Below, piece by piece: positions 7,827-16,874 of a stretch of 64,000 bases of DNA. Source of the DNA: CAXXOK01 sp963675365. GTDB taxonomy: Bacteria > Bacillota > Clostridia > Christensenellales > Aristaeellaceae. The first letter of the stretch is position 1, and every line of letters begins with the position of its first letter. The DNA lies in contig CAXXVA010000001.1 in NCBI GenBank assembly GCA_963675365.2, forward strand, positions 744,001-808,000, given 5' to 3'. Below the pieces are notes generated by a model. The model saw only the letters and a list, made by a program, of their open reading frames with translations, searched no databases and was not told the DNA's origin. The position numbers and the translations under genes were made by a program.

Positions 7827-10144
7827 GCGCTGCGGCTCGTTTTGAGCGCGCTCTTGCGCTTGAACTTCTTCTCCTCGTACAGGTAACGGTCCGCGTCGTT
7901 GACGATCTTGGAAATCTCCAGTCCCTGGTTGCAGGTAAAGTGCGCGATACCAACCGACGCCTCCACATAATACGGCAGGCCGGAGTGTTCGTTGTAGTCG
8001 GCAAACGCCTTTTTGAGCCTTGCCTTGAAAACCTTGTCGTATTCGGGGGAATCGATCAGAAACATGCCGACGAACTCGTCCCCGCCGATACGCGCAACCA
8101 GATCGTTATTGCGGACGGCCTGCTTTAGAATATCGCTGACACCCATCAGCGCGACGTCGCCCTGCGAATGGCCGAAGGTATCGTTGATCTCCTTGAGATG
8201 GTCCAGATCCATAAATACGCAGATGGCGTGCCTGCCGACGTTTTCGCGGTTGAGGCGGATGGCGCGCTCGATGAAGCCGCGGCGGTTGAGAATGGAACAC
8301 TGCGAATCATACTCGGAGAGGAAGTTCAAAATTTCGTTGCGCTCGCGGATGTTTTCCAGCTCGTTGCCGATGATTTTTTCCTTTTGCTTGAGCTCCAGGA
8401 AGTTGATCAGGATTCCCAGCTGCAACCCGATGATGTGCATCAGGGCGGTTTTCCCGATATCGGCCTCGCACATGAAAATACCGTACTGCATATCGCCGGA
8501 GTAGATGGAAAAACACATCAGCTGGGTGGCGTTGTTCAGCCCAGGCAGATCGCGCATGGAATGCTCCGCGTCGATCACGGGCATCTGCGACAGCGGATAT
8601 GCCTTCGTTTTACCGTCCGAAAGGCAAGCCGCCAGGTGCAGTTTTTCCGGTACGAACACATTGCCCGCGCCCTGCAGAGGCCGGGGTTCCGGCAGCAGGC
8701 AGATGTAGATGGTGTTGAGGTTGATGCCGTGCAGCCGCTCCACCACGGACCGGAACACGCTTTCGTCCTCGATATCATGGCCGACCAGATCGCGGATCAG
8801 CTCGGGGATAAACCAGCTCTGGGCGCGGAACTCGTCCAGATTTTGCTCGGACGCGCGGGCTTTGAAGGAGTACAGGTAGCCAAGCGTAAACTGCAAAATA
8901 TCGTAGAGCTTTCGGGTACTCGCGACGTGCAGGCACTCCTTGGGCATATACAGCACATAATCCATCAGCCGCTTGGCCAGCATGGAAACGGAGTCTTTAT
9001 ACTCCTCGCAGTAGCGGAACAGCCAGTCGGAAAATTCGACCCGCTGAAACAGCAAATCCGACTCCGCTGAGCACAGTTCCAGGAAATGATCCATCAGCCG
9101 TTTGACCATCGCTTCGGACTGCCTTTTCCCGCTGTGCGGATAGGTGCCGACAAGGTCATTGGCAATCCGGTCGATGGCGGCGTTTGTGTTCAATTCGCCG
9201 TTTGCGACGCAGTCTTCAAACAGTCCCCTGACGGTATCCGGTTTGCAGCCACAGGAACGCCGGATCAGGAATTCGGTCGCAAGTTTCGTGCACAGGGCGG
9301 GCTCGCCGCCGAGCAGGGAAACCACCTGGCGCACGGCCATCTCGCCCATTTGGTAGGTGTTCTGCGAGATCGTGGTCAGCGGCGGCATTAAAAACATACC
9401 GGTGGTAAAGTTGTCAAATCCCGTGATGGCGATATCCCTGCCGACCCTCAGTCCCCGTCTTCCGCATTCCCGGTAGCCGCCCTTAGCCATTTCATCGTTG
9501 CAGCACGCGATTGCCTGCAACCCCGGGTTGTTGTCGAGCAGCCAGGCGATCTTCGCGTCGGAATACTCCGAATAATCGCCGTAAACGATCATCATATCGG
9601 TCACGGGCAGCCCGTGCTTTTCCATCGTTTTTTGATAGGCGATCAGGCGTTCTTTGGTATCGGGATGCTCCTTCAAGCCGCCGACGAAACCGATCTTTTG
9701 ATACCCGTGCACCGTGATCAGATGTTCGATACACTCGCAGAAGCTCGTGTAATTATCCACCGTGATGCAGGAGACCTGCTGGGCCGAGGTATCGACGTTC
9801 TCCTGTAAAATCACATAGGGTTTCCCCTCAAAACGCATGAGGAACTCCTGGTAGGTGTTCTCGCTTTCAAAGCCCGACAGTGCCCCGCAGGAAAACACGT
9901 AGGCGTCCGCGCCCGACAAGCTTGCGTAATCGTAAATGCTGTTGTAGCGGTACACGGCGTCCTGGGCGCGGTCCAGCTCAAAATGTTCCGCATGGCGCGG
10001 CATGCCCATCATCAGCAGGAGGTTTACGCCCTCCTTGTTGGCCGAGTCGAAATAGCCTTTCATCAGCTCCGCGGAGAAATCATTGCTGACGTCGCCGATC
10101 ATTACGCAGATCATCTTCTGTTTCGCATTTGTCGCTTGTGACAC
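7823..10144 (-). CDS. LacI-type ligand-binding domain fused to GGDEF (diguanylate cyclase)
   Basis: This 773-residue protein has no signal peptide and no membrane segment, so it is probably cytoplasmic. Residues about 10-330 form a periplasmic-binding-protein-like domain of the LacI/GalR C-terminal type (HGYQKIGFVGG, AIACCNDEMAKGG, ITGFDNFTTG), without a DNA-binding head. A mostly helical middle region (about 330-600) leads to a GGDEF domain (about 605-765) with intact active-site RIGGDEF and the typical FMDLDHLKEINDTFGH motif. It should make cyclic dinucleotide in response to a small ligand such as a sugar. GTG at 10144 follows GGAG at 8 bases. Ligand and product not proven. Confidence 0.9.
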   Translation of the reverse strand: MSQATNAKQKMICVMIGDVSNDFSAELMKGYFDSANKEGVNLLLMMGMPRHAEHFELDRAQDAVYRYNSIYDYASLSGADAYVFSCGALSGFESENTYQEFLMRFEGKPYVILQENVDTSAQQVSCITVDNYTSFCECIEHLITVHGYQKIGFVGGLKEHPDTKERLIAYQKTMEKHGLPVTDMMIVYGDYSEYSDAKIAWLLDNNPGLQAIACCNDEMAKGGYRECGRRGLRVGRDIAITGFDNFTTGMFLMPPLTTISQNTYQMGEMAVRQVVSLLGGEPALCTKLATEFLIRRSCGCKPDTVRGLFEDCVANGELNTNAAIDRIANDLVGTYPHSGKRQSEAMVKRLMDHFLELCSAESDLLFQRVEFSDWLFRYCEEYKDSVSMLAKRLMDYVLYMPKECLHVASTRKLYDILQFTLGYLYSFKARASEQNLDEFRAQSWFIPELIRDLVGHDIEDESVFRSVVERLHGINLNTIYICLLPEPRPLQGAGNVFVPEKLHLAACLSDGKTKAYPLSQMPVIDAEHSMRDLPGLNNATQLMCFSIYSGDMQYGIFMCEADIGKTALMHIIGLQLGILINFLELKQKEKIIGNELENIRERNEILNFLSEYDSQCSILNRRGFIERAIRLNRENVGRHAICVFMDLDHLKEINDTFGHSQGDVALMGVSDILKQAVRNNDLVARIGGDEFVGMFLIDSPEYDKVFKARLKKAFADYNEHSGLPYYVEASVGIAHFTCNQGLEISKIVNDADRYLYEEKKFKRKSALKTSRSA

Positions 10145-10347
10145 GGCCTACTCTCCTTTTTACTCAAACTGAATCCGACACGGCAAGCTCCGGTCCGACT
10201 GACTGCAAGCCATCTTTGCTTCAACAGCAATGCGGCGTATTTGATACGGTCATCAATCCGGCATCTGTAAAGCGAAAGCTATTGTATCGTGAAGGAGTTC
10301 TTCCTGCGGCGTTTTCAGCCCGCAGAACGATCGAGCTATTTGACGAT

Positions 10348-10353
10348 AGTATA
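10348..10353 (-). promoter_or_regulatory. Possible -10 upstream of the LacI-GGDEF gene
   Basis: TATACT on the minus strand about 200 bp before the GTG at 10144; no good -35. The 285-bp gap 10145-10429 holds nothing else I can support. Confidence 0.25.
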
Positions 10354-10429
10354 GCACAAGTTGCGTGCCGTGAATAGCCTTTCCGTATCCGCACGGCGGC
10401 GGAACCGGGCACATGTATGGCAAGCGCGC

Positions 10430-13400
10430 TTATGCTGGATTTTCGGCGTCGAAAACCTGCTCGCAGAATACGGCGACGATCTGCGGATCAAACTGCGTTC
10501 CGGCGCAGCGGCTGATTTCCTCAATCGCCGCTTCATGACTTCGGGCTTTCTGGTACACGCGGTCGTGCGTCATGGCGTCGTATGCGTCCACGACCGAAAG
10601 GATGCGCGACAGGATCGGGATATCGCCGCCTTCGAGCCCCTGCGGATACCCGCTTCCGTCCCAGCGTTCATGGTGGCAGCGTATATCGTTGGCGATCGGC
10701 GCAAGGCTGGACGTGGAAAGCGCGATTCTCTCGCCAATCTCGGGATGCTTCTTCATTTCAGCCCATTCTTCGTCGTTGAGCTTTCCCGCCTTGTTGAGGA
10801 TCTGCTCGCTGATGCCGATTTTGCCGATGTCGTGCAGTTCCGCGATCAGCACCATGTTGTTGAGTTCCTCCTCGGAAAGGCCGATGAGCACGCCGACCTT
10901 TCTGGCCATCTCCGCCATGCGCTCTTCATGGGCTTCCGTCTCGTGGCTTTTTTCCTTCATCGTCGCCCGGATCGTTGCGATGATGGAGGAGTGCGACGAC
11001 TTGGTTTCCAGGAGCTTGCGCTGGTTCATGCTGTTTTCCGCGGCCTTGAGCACCTCGATGAACATATCGTCCATAGTATCCCTGGTGGCAGTACCCAGCG
11101 CCAGGTTGATGTGCAAAGAATCGTCCGTGATTCTTTTATTGTACTCGTTGCAGCCAAACTGGATGCTGGCAAGGAGAATCTCGGCCTCCTGCTGGCTCGT
11201 GCCCGGCAGGAGCATGGAAAATTCGTCGCCGCCGGTTCTGGCAACCACGTCTCCCGGCCGGCTGAATCCGCTCAGGAATTTTGCCGTCTCCATAATAATG
11301 CGATCGCCTTCCGCGCGTCCGAACGAATCGTTGATCAGTTTCAGGCCGTTGATATCGCCGATGATGACCGAAAGGGGCAAAACGTCCGGCGTGTTCAGCC
11401 GTTCGGCTTCGGCGCCGAAGTATTTGCGGTTCCACAGCCCCGTCATATCGTCATGGTTGTTGATATAGGCAAGCTTGTCCGCGGCGGCTTTTTTCTCCGT
11501 GATATCGCTGATGAAGCATAAATACCGGTGGTCGGACAGCTTGACGGCGCTGATGCTTGCCCAACGGACCGCTCCGCTGTTGTGCCGATACCGCAGTTCC
11601 CCGTTGGCCGAACCCCTCCTGAGCAGCGTTTCAAGCAGCTTCGCCCCGGCCTCCATCTGGCTTTCCTCGATCATGTTCTGAATACTAAACCGGATCAGCT
11701 CATCGGCCGGGTATCCCGTCAGCCTTGCCGCGGCGGCGTTTGCTTCAATCAATTGACCCGTTTCATCAATGATCACGATGCCGCTCGGCGCGTTCATGAT
11801 ATAGCTTGCATACCGCTCTTCGCTTGCCTGCAGCGCAAGCTCCGCCTGCACGCGCTGTGTGATATCCACGAACGTGCACGCAAAATGCATCGGCTTGGGC
11901 CGGTAGGCGCTGACGGCGAAGTGTTTTCCCGCATCGGCGGAATAGTTTTCAAACTGCACCGCTTCGCCCGTCAGGGCGACCTTCCCGTAGATCTCAATCC
12001 AGTAGGGCTCCGTATCGGGGAGGACTTCCAGAACCGTTTTACCGATGATGTCGGCGGCTTTCAGGCCGGTCATGCCTTCAAAGGCGGGGTTCACCGCCAT
12101 AAAACGGTAATCCACGGGTTTCCCCTGACCGTCCAGAATGATTTCATGCACGGCGAATGCATCTATCATTTCATTGAACAGAGAGCGGTAGTTCTGCGTT
12201 GCCTTGCGTTCGGCCGTGACGTCTTCAAACAGGGTATAGACCTGGGAGGGCGTTTTCTCGCCGGGATTGAACAGAGGCATGGCGGTAACGGACAGCCATA
12301 CATGATCTTTCAGCTTCGGCTGGAAAACCCCCAGAATGAACGGCCCGAAGGGCTTGCCCGTCCGCAGCGCGATCATGGAGGGATGATCTTCCCCCGAGAC
12401 TTCCGATCCGTCCTCCCGGATGGTGCTCCATACGGAATCCATGGACGTTTTCCCCCGCATCTGCTCAAACGACATTCCCAGTATACGCTGCGCCGTTGGG
12501 TTGGCCGAGATGATCTCTCCGCTTGCCGACTGATACACAACGCCCTGCGACATCGTTTCATACAGTCTGCGGTATTGCTCTTCGCTCCGGCGAACGTCTT
12601 CCTGGGCGAGCCGCTGGGCCGTTACGTCCTGCAGGATGCAGTGCGTCCGCAGCGGTTTCCCGTGCTCGTCGTACCCTATCCTTCCCTCGAAATGGATATG
12701 CCGCGCTTCGCCCATTCTGGTGATCATGACGAACTCGGTTTGCATGGAGCCCTTCGCCTTGAACTCGGCAAAGCGCCTGCGGTGTTCCTCTACGAAGTCC
12801 GGGGAGAGAAAATCGCCGAACCATTCGCCGATCACTTCCCGGCGCGCGTACCCCAGCATATCCAGCCATTGCTGGTTGACCTCCAAAAAGTGGCCGTCCA
12901 TATCCAGGGACTGGTATCCCAGCGGCGCCTTGTCAAACAGGACCCGGAAGCGTTCCTCGGATAATTCCAGCTGCTGCTGCAGCTTTTTGGTATCCATCTG
13001 CCGCAGCAAAAGCAGGCTTAAAAGCGCTTCCGTGACCGGATAGATGATCAGCACCGGCAGCGCGATGGCGCGGATCGTTTCCATGTTTTGGGGATAGGGC
13101 AATAGCAGCATGCAGGCAAGCATGACAAGGTGTACGGTAACGCTCATCAGATAAACGTTCAGCCCGCGCTGCTTCCTGGATTTCGGATAGAAAAAACGTC
13201 TCCACGCAAGGCCGATTACGGCGCAGGAGACAATAACCGCGACGCCCGGCAGGGCGCCGACGCCCCCGGCGATCAGCCGGTAGGCGACCGCCGCAAGCAC
13301 GGTAATCAGTGTTGGAACGAAGCCGAAAATCAGCGCCGTTACGCTGATCAGGATGGAGCGGGTATCAAATACCAGTCCGGGTTGCAGGGTATACGGCAGC

Positions 13401-13561
13401 GCCATGATGGCCAGACAGATCAAGGCGATCATCAGGCCGTTGAAGACCGGCTGCATGCGGCGGTACCGCAAGAGTATCCCATAGGCGATCTCGAAGATGA
13501 CCGACAGTCCCAGCAGAAAGGCCGCGTTTTGAATCAGCGGAATGAAAATCGCGAAATTAAT
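10430..13561 (-). CDS. Membrane sensor with 4 PAS, GGDEF and HD-GYP domains
   Basis: This is a large signalling protein (1043 residues from the start chosen here). In order it has a hydrophobic 5TM-LYT-type sensor (first about 165 residues, INFAIFIPLIQNAAFLLGLS), four PAS domains (starting at SEERFRVLF, SEEQYRRLY, NYRSLFNEM and SEERYASYI), a GGDEF domain with intact RTGGDEF, and an HD-GYP domain with LHDIGKIG and HHERWDGSGYPQGL. It could both make and degrade cyclic dinucleotide. The start is unusual. The ATG at 13720 overlaps a TATAAT -10 and the ATG at 13621 has no ribosome binding site, whereas GGGAGGG lies about 8 bases before an in-frame ATT at 13561, exactly where family homology begins. 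Annotation software would probably choose 13621. Confidence 0.88.
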   Translation of the reverse strand: MNFAIFIPLIQNAAFLLGLSVIFEIAYGILLRYRRMQPVFNGLMIALICLAIMALPYTLQPGLVFDTRSILISVTALIFGFVPTLITVLAAVAYRLIAGGVGALPGVAVIVSCAVIGLAWRRFFYPKSRKQRGLNVYLMSVTVHLVMLACMLLLPYPQNMETIRAIALPVLIIYPVTEALLSLLLLRQMDTKKLQQQLELSEERFRVLFDKAPLGYQSLDMDGHFLEVNQQWLDMLGYARREVIGEWFGDFLSPDFVEEHRRRFAEFKAKGSMQTEFVMITRMGEARHIHFEGRIGYDEHGKPLRTHCILQDVTAQRLAQEDVRRSEEQYRRLYETMSQGVVYQSASGEIISANPTAQRILGMSFEQMRGKTSMDSVWSTIREDGSEVSGEDHPSMIALRTGKPFGPFILGVFQPKLKDHVWLSVTAMPLFNPGEKTPSQVYTLFEDVTAERKATQNYRSLFNEMIDAFAVHEIILDGQGKPVDYRFMAVNPAFEGMTGLKAADIIGKTVLEVLPDTEPYWIEIYGKVALTGEAVQFENYSADAGKHFAVSAYRPKPMHFACTFVDITQRVQAELALQASEERYASYIMNAPSGIVIIDETGQLIEANAAAARLTGYPADELIRFSIQNMIEESQMEAGAKLLETLLRRGSANGELRYRHNSGAVRWASISAVKLSDHRYLCFISDITEKKAAADKLAYINNHDDMTGLWNRKYFGAEAERLNTPDVLPLSVIIGDINGLKLINDSFGRAEGDRIIMETAKFLSGFSRPGDVVARTGGDEFSMLLPGTSQQEAEILLASIQFGCNEYNKRITDDSLHINLALGTATRDTMDDMFIEVLKAAENSMNQRKLLETKSSHSSIIATIRATMKEKSHETEAHEERMAEMARKVGVLIGLSEEELNNMVLIAELHDIGKIGISEQILNKAGKLNDEEWAEMKKHPEIGERIALSTSSLAPIANDIRCHHERWDGSGYPQGLEGGDIPILSRILSVVDAYDAMTHDRVYQKARSHEAAIEEISRCAGTQFDPQIVAVFCEQVFDAENPA

Positions 13562-13718
13562 GCCGCAGCCCTCCCTTTTAATTGTCTGAAATGCGCTCGC
13601 ATGCAATGGGTCATCCGCCATCCAGACGTCGAAACTTCGAAACCGATTTCCCCGATCACTTTTGCCGGGCGCGCCGTTTTCTGTGTTTGCCGATTGTAAT
13701 GGGAGTAAGATTTTTACC

Positions 13719-13724
13719 ATTATA
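13719..13724 (-). promoter_or_regulatory. -10 element for the PAS-GGDEF-HD-GYP gene
   Basis: Perfect TATAAT on the minus strand, with a weak -35 (TGTACG, 13742-13747) at 17 bp. It implies a 5' leader of about 150 nt to the ATT at 13561. Confidence 0.5.
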
Positions 13725-13915
13725 TCACAATTTTACCAGAGCGTACAGCGCCGGCAAACCGGCCGTTTGCCGCTGTTTCGCGTGTTTATACCCTATCAGC
13801 GAGGGACCAGCCCCCGTTTCCCGCCGCGGTTCCCCTATCGCCGCCGAAGCTGCCGGAACCGGCTGGCAACAGCCGTTCCGCGATAAAAATCTTCCCGCAA
13901 TTTCTCCGCCGCAGC

Positions 13916-13944
13916 TTTACAAACCAACAGGCGTATGGTATATT
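13916..13944 (+). promoter_or_regulatory. Promoter of tRNA-Ala
   Basis: TTTACA (13916-13921), 17-bp spacer, TATATT (13939-13944), ending 23 bp before the tRNA. Confidence 0.65.
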
Positions 13945-13967
13945 ATAGTTCGCTCGAAAAAGCGCCT

Positions 13968-14043
13968 GGGGCATTAGCGCAGTTGGTAGCGCACAACACT
14001 GGCAGTGTTGGGGTCAGGAGTTCGAGTCTCCTATGCTCCACCA
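13968..14043 (+). tRNA. tRNA-Ala (anticodon GGC)
   Basis: This is a 76-nt cloverleaf. The 7-bp acceptor stem GGGGCAT pairs with ATGCTCC and includes the G3:U70 wobble that identifies alanine tRNA. The anticodon stem CAACA/TGTTG encloses the loop CTGGCAG with anticodon GGC. The T arm carries TTCGAGTC, and the 3' CCA is encoded. A promoter lies directly upstream and an intrinsic terminator starts 6 bp after it, so it is a single-gene transcription unit. Confidence 0.97.
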
Positions 14044-14048
14044 GAGAG

Positions 14049-14082
14049 AAAACCCGTCATCCTGCAAGGATGACGGGTTTTT
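14049..14082 (+). terminator. Terminator of tRNA-Ala
   Basis: 12-bp stem AACCCGTCATCC / GGATGACGGGTT with loop TGCAA and a following T-run. Confidence 0.9.
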
Positions 14083-14113
14083 GGCTGTTTCGGATTGCGC
14101 CGGAGGGAGATGC

Positions 14114-15349
14114 TCAGGCGTTCAGCGCCGCGTCCAGCTTCAGGACGGTGTTGAGCATGACATCCACGCCTTTTGCGCACTGGTCGGTGGGGGTGAATTC
14201 CTTTTCGCAGTGGCTGTAACCGCCCACGGAGGGGACGAAAATCATGGCCGAGGGGATGATATCGGCGACAAACTGGGCGTCGTGCCCGGGACCGGAGAAC
14301 ATTTTCAGCGTCTTATAGCCAAGCGCGATGGAGCTTTTTTCCACGGTATCCACCAGTTTCGGCGCGAAGGCGACGGATTTACGCGACCAGGCCTCCTCGC
14401 AGCTGAACGCGCAGCGCTCAACTTCGGCGGGGATGGCCTTGATAACGGCCAGCACCCGCTTGATCACCTCGGGGTCATAGTGGCGCGCGTCGAGGGTGAA
14501 CTTCACCTCGTCGGGGATGATGGTGTGGATGTTGGGATGCGCGGAGATCTTACCCGTGGTGTAGACCAGCGCGGAATCCAGCTTATCCAGCTCGTCGTGC
14601 AGGTATTGGATGGTTTTGCATGCGGCGTACAGCGCGTCCTTGCGGTATGGCATGGGTGTGGTGCCCGCGTGGTTGGCCTGGCCGATGAAGGTGAACTCGT
14701 AGTTAATCATGCCGCATACGCCGCCGACCGCCGCCACGTCGTAGCCTTCGGTTTCCATCACGGGGCCCTGCTCGATGTGCAGCTCCAGCATCGCCGCGTA
14801 TTTGTCAGGCGACAGGCGGTTTTTTTCGCTGCCCTTGTAGCCGCTTTCCTCCAGCGCTTGTGCAAAGGTGTAGCCGGGCTTGTCCTTGGCGACGGACGCG
14901 AGCATCGTTTCTTTATCAAACTTCCCGCAGATCACGCCCGAGGACATCATCGCGGGCTCGAAGCGCGCGCCTTCCTCGTTCGTCCAGACCATCACGGTCA
15001 GGGGATGGCGGTGCGGGATTTTTTCCGCTACGATCGTCTCCGCCGTTTCCATGCCGGTCAGCACGCCCAGAACGCCGTCGAAGTTGCCGCCCTGACGCAC
15101 CGAGTCCAGGTGCGAACCGATCGCGATGGCGGGCAGATTCTCGCTGCCGGGAATGGTGGCGTACATGTTGGCCATGTCGTCGGTCACTACGGTCGCCCCG
15201 ACGGCTTCCATGCGCTTTTGAAATTCCGCGCGCGCCTGCAGCGCCTCGGGCGAGAGGGAAAAGCGCGTGATGCCGCCCTTGCCCGTGTCGCCGAATTTGG
15301 AAAAGGTTTTGATTTTGTCGTCCAGACGTTCGACATTGCAATGAAACAT
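14114..15349 (-). CDS. N-carbamoyl-beta-alanine amidohydrolase (M20 family)
   Basis: This 411-residue Zn-dependent amidase is of the M20 / allantoate amidohydrolase / beta-ureidopropionase family. Metal ligands are visible as H80 in GSHLDSV, D91 in GGNFDG, E125-E126 in WTNEEGARF, a His in LELHIEQGP and the C-terminal His in GGYSHCEKEF. The substrate-binding motif NHAGTTPM is intact. Within this operon the natural reaction is N-carbamoyl-beta-alanine to beta-alanine, CO2 and ammonia, step three of reductive pyrimidine catabolism. The family also hydrolyses allantoate and N-carbamoyl-L-amino acids, which sequence alone does not exclude. It is the last gene of the operon, 16 bp after the dehydrogenase gene. 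Confidence 0.88.
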   Translation of the reverse strand: MFHCNVERLDDKIKTFSKFGDTGKGGITRFSLSPEALQARAEFQKRMEAVGATVVTDDMANMYATIPGSENLPAIAIGSHLDSVRQGGNFDGVLGVLTGMETAETIVAEKIPHRHPLTVMVWTNEEGARFEPAMMSSGVICGKFDKETMLASVAKDKPGYTFAQALEESGYKGSEKNRLSPDKYAAMLELHIEQGPVMETEGYDVAAVGGVCGMINYEFTFIGQANHAGTTPMPYRKDALYAACKTIQYLHDELDKLDSALVYTTGKISAHPNIHTIIPDEVKFTLDARHYDPEVIKRVLAVIKAIPAEVERCAFSCEEAWSRKSVAFAPKLVDTVEKSSIALGYKTLKMFSGPGHDAQFVADIIPSAMIFVPSVGGYSHCEKEFTPTDQCAKGVDVMLNTVLKLDAALNA

Positions 15350-15365
15350 AAGTTTTCCTCCCTGT

Positions 15366-16874
15366 TCAGTCTCGTTGTTTTGGCATACAGGTGCCGGCGG
15401 TGATCGCTTCAGCCGGGCAGACGGTTACGCACAGGTGGCAGCCCACGCATGCCTTGCCGTCCAGCACCGGGCGGTTGTCGGCGCCCTGTTTAATGGCCTG
15501 ATGACCGCCGTCCATGCACGAGACATAGCAGCGGCCGCACTTGACGCATTTGGCGCGGTCAAATTTTGGGTAGCATATGGCGGAGCGGTCCAGGTCGTCG
15601 CCGGATACGATCTGCGGCAGCGCGCGCCCCACCAGCTCCCGCATCGAAATGCCCTCGGAGTCCAGGTACAGGCGCATGCCGTCGATCATATCGTCGATAA
15701 TCCGGTAGCCGTACTGCATCACGGCGGTGGTCACCTGAATGTTTTCACACCCCATGGCGATAAACTCCGCCGCGTCGCGCCAGGTTTCGATGCCGCCCAT
15801 GCCGCTGACGGGCACATCTTCTAGCTTCGGGTGGCTTTTCATCGACTGGATGAAGCGCAGCGCGATCGGCTTGACCGCCTTGCCGGAGTACCCGCCCACG
15901 CTGCTTTTGCCGCGTACGTCGGGCCCGGAGGCAAAGGTGTGGAGGTTGACGTTCATCACGCTTTTCACGGTGTTGATGGCCGCAATGCCCGTGGCTCCGG
16001 CCTCCATGGCGGCGATGGCGGGCGGCTCCATATTGCCGAGGTTGGGCGTCATTTTGGCAAGGACGGGGATCGAAGCGCCCCTGCGCACCGCGCGCATGTA
16101 GCTTGCCACCAAATCGGGGGTTTGCCCCACGTCCGAGCCCAGGCCGTTTGCCGCCATGTGCGGGCAGGAGAAGTTGCACTCGATGATATCCGCGCCCGCC
16201 TCCTGCGCCATTTGCGCAAGCAGCGTCCATTCGTCCTCGTCGCGGCCCATAATGGAGGCGATGATGACCTTCGAAGGATAATCCTTCTTCAGCCTGCGGA
16301 TGCATTCGAAATTCTCCACCGCCGTTTTTTCGGACGTCTGCTCGATGTTTTTAAAGCCCATAAACGGCGCGGCGTCCCTGGCGATGGCGTCAAAGCGCGG
16401 GGAAACCTCGTTGGGCACGAACAGGCCGATCGTCTTCATCGCCGCACCGGCCCAGCCCATTTGGAAGGCGCGGGCGATCATCTCGTAATGGTTGGCGACG
16501 ATGGACGAAGACAGGAAGAACGGGTTTTCGCACGTAACGCCGCAAAACGTAATCCCGAGATCGCTTTTTGGCTGCGGCACGGATTTTTGCACGGCTTTGA
16601 GTACGGAATTAACGGCAACCCCGCGCGTCATGCTCTTTTTGGCGCATGCGGGCAGGCAGGGCTTTTCCCTGCAGGCGTCGCAGGGCAAAGCCTTGGGCAG
16701 ATGCCGCGCCGCGCCCATGACGTTTTCAAACCGGACCGCACGCAGGATCCGCGCGGGGTCCAGCCCGTAGGGGCACGCGGCGGTGCAGGGAGCGGAAGAG
16801 CATAACAGGCAGGCTCCCGCCTCTTCCCTGAGCATCAGGCTTTTGTGCTGTTCGCTCATTTCGCCCGTCCTCAT
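15366..16874 (-). CDS. preA: Dihydropyrimidine dehydrogenase, PreA-like with extra N-terminal Fe-S domain
   Basis: This 502-residue protein reduces uracil/thymine to dihydropyrimidine (or the reverse). Residues about 15-105 carry a Cys-rich domain (CLLCSSAPC, ACPYGLDP, CDACREKPC) like domain I of mammalian DPD and the N-terminus of PreT. Residues about 110-420 form the FMN/pyrimidine-binding TIM barrel (FFLSSSIV, ECNFSCPHM, AINTVKS, GMGGIETWRDAAEFI). The C-terminus holds two 4Fe-4S motifs (CVKCGRCYVSC, CVGCHLCVTVC). The FAD- and NADPH-binding domains are absent and no preT lies in the window, so the electron donor is unclear; ferredoxin is possible. The loop that holds the catalytic Cys in mammalian DPD reads GSDVGQ here. 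The start overlaps the dihydropyrimidinase stop by 4 bp. Confidence 0.9.
   Translation of the reverse strand: MRTGEMSEQHKSLMLREEAGACLLCSSAPCTAACPYGLDPARILRAVRFENVMGAARHLPKALPCDACREKPCLPACAKKSMTRGVAVNSVLKAVQKSVPQPKSDLGITFCGVTCENPFFLSSSIVANHYEMIARAFQMGWAGAAMKTIGLFVPNEVSPRFDAIARDAAPFMGFKNIEQTSEKTAVENFECIRRLKKDYPSKVIIASIMGRDEDEWTLLAQMAQEAGADIIECNFSCPHMAANGLGSDVGQTPDLVASYMRAVRRGASIPVLAKMTPNLGNMEPPAIAAMEAGATGIAAINTVKSVMNVNLHTFASGPDVRGKSSVGGYSGKAVKPIALRFIQSMKSHPKLEDVPVSGMGGIETWRDAAEFIAMGCENIQVTTAVMQYGYRIIDDMIDGMRLYLDSEGISMRELVGRALPQIVSGDDLDRSAICYPKFDRAKCVKCGRCYVSCMDGGHQAIKQGADNRPVLDGKACVGCHLCVTVCPAEAITAGTCMPKQRD

Noticed and set aside
14033..15403. Long plus-strand open frame (over 450 codons) opposite the amidohydrolase gene
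   Set aside because: It is the antisense shadow of a clear M20 gene, starts inside the tRNA 3' end and shows no family motif or ribosome binding site.
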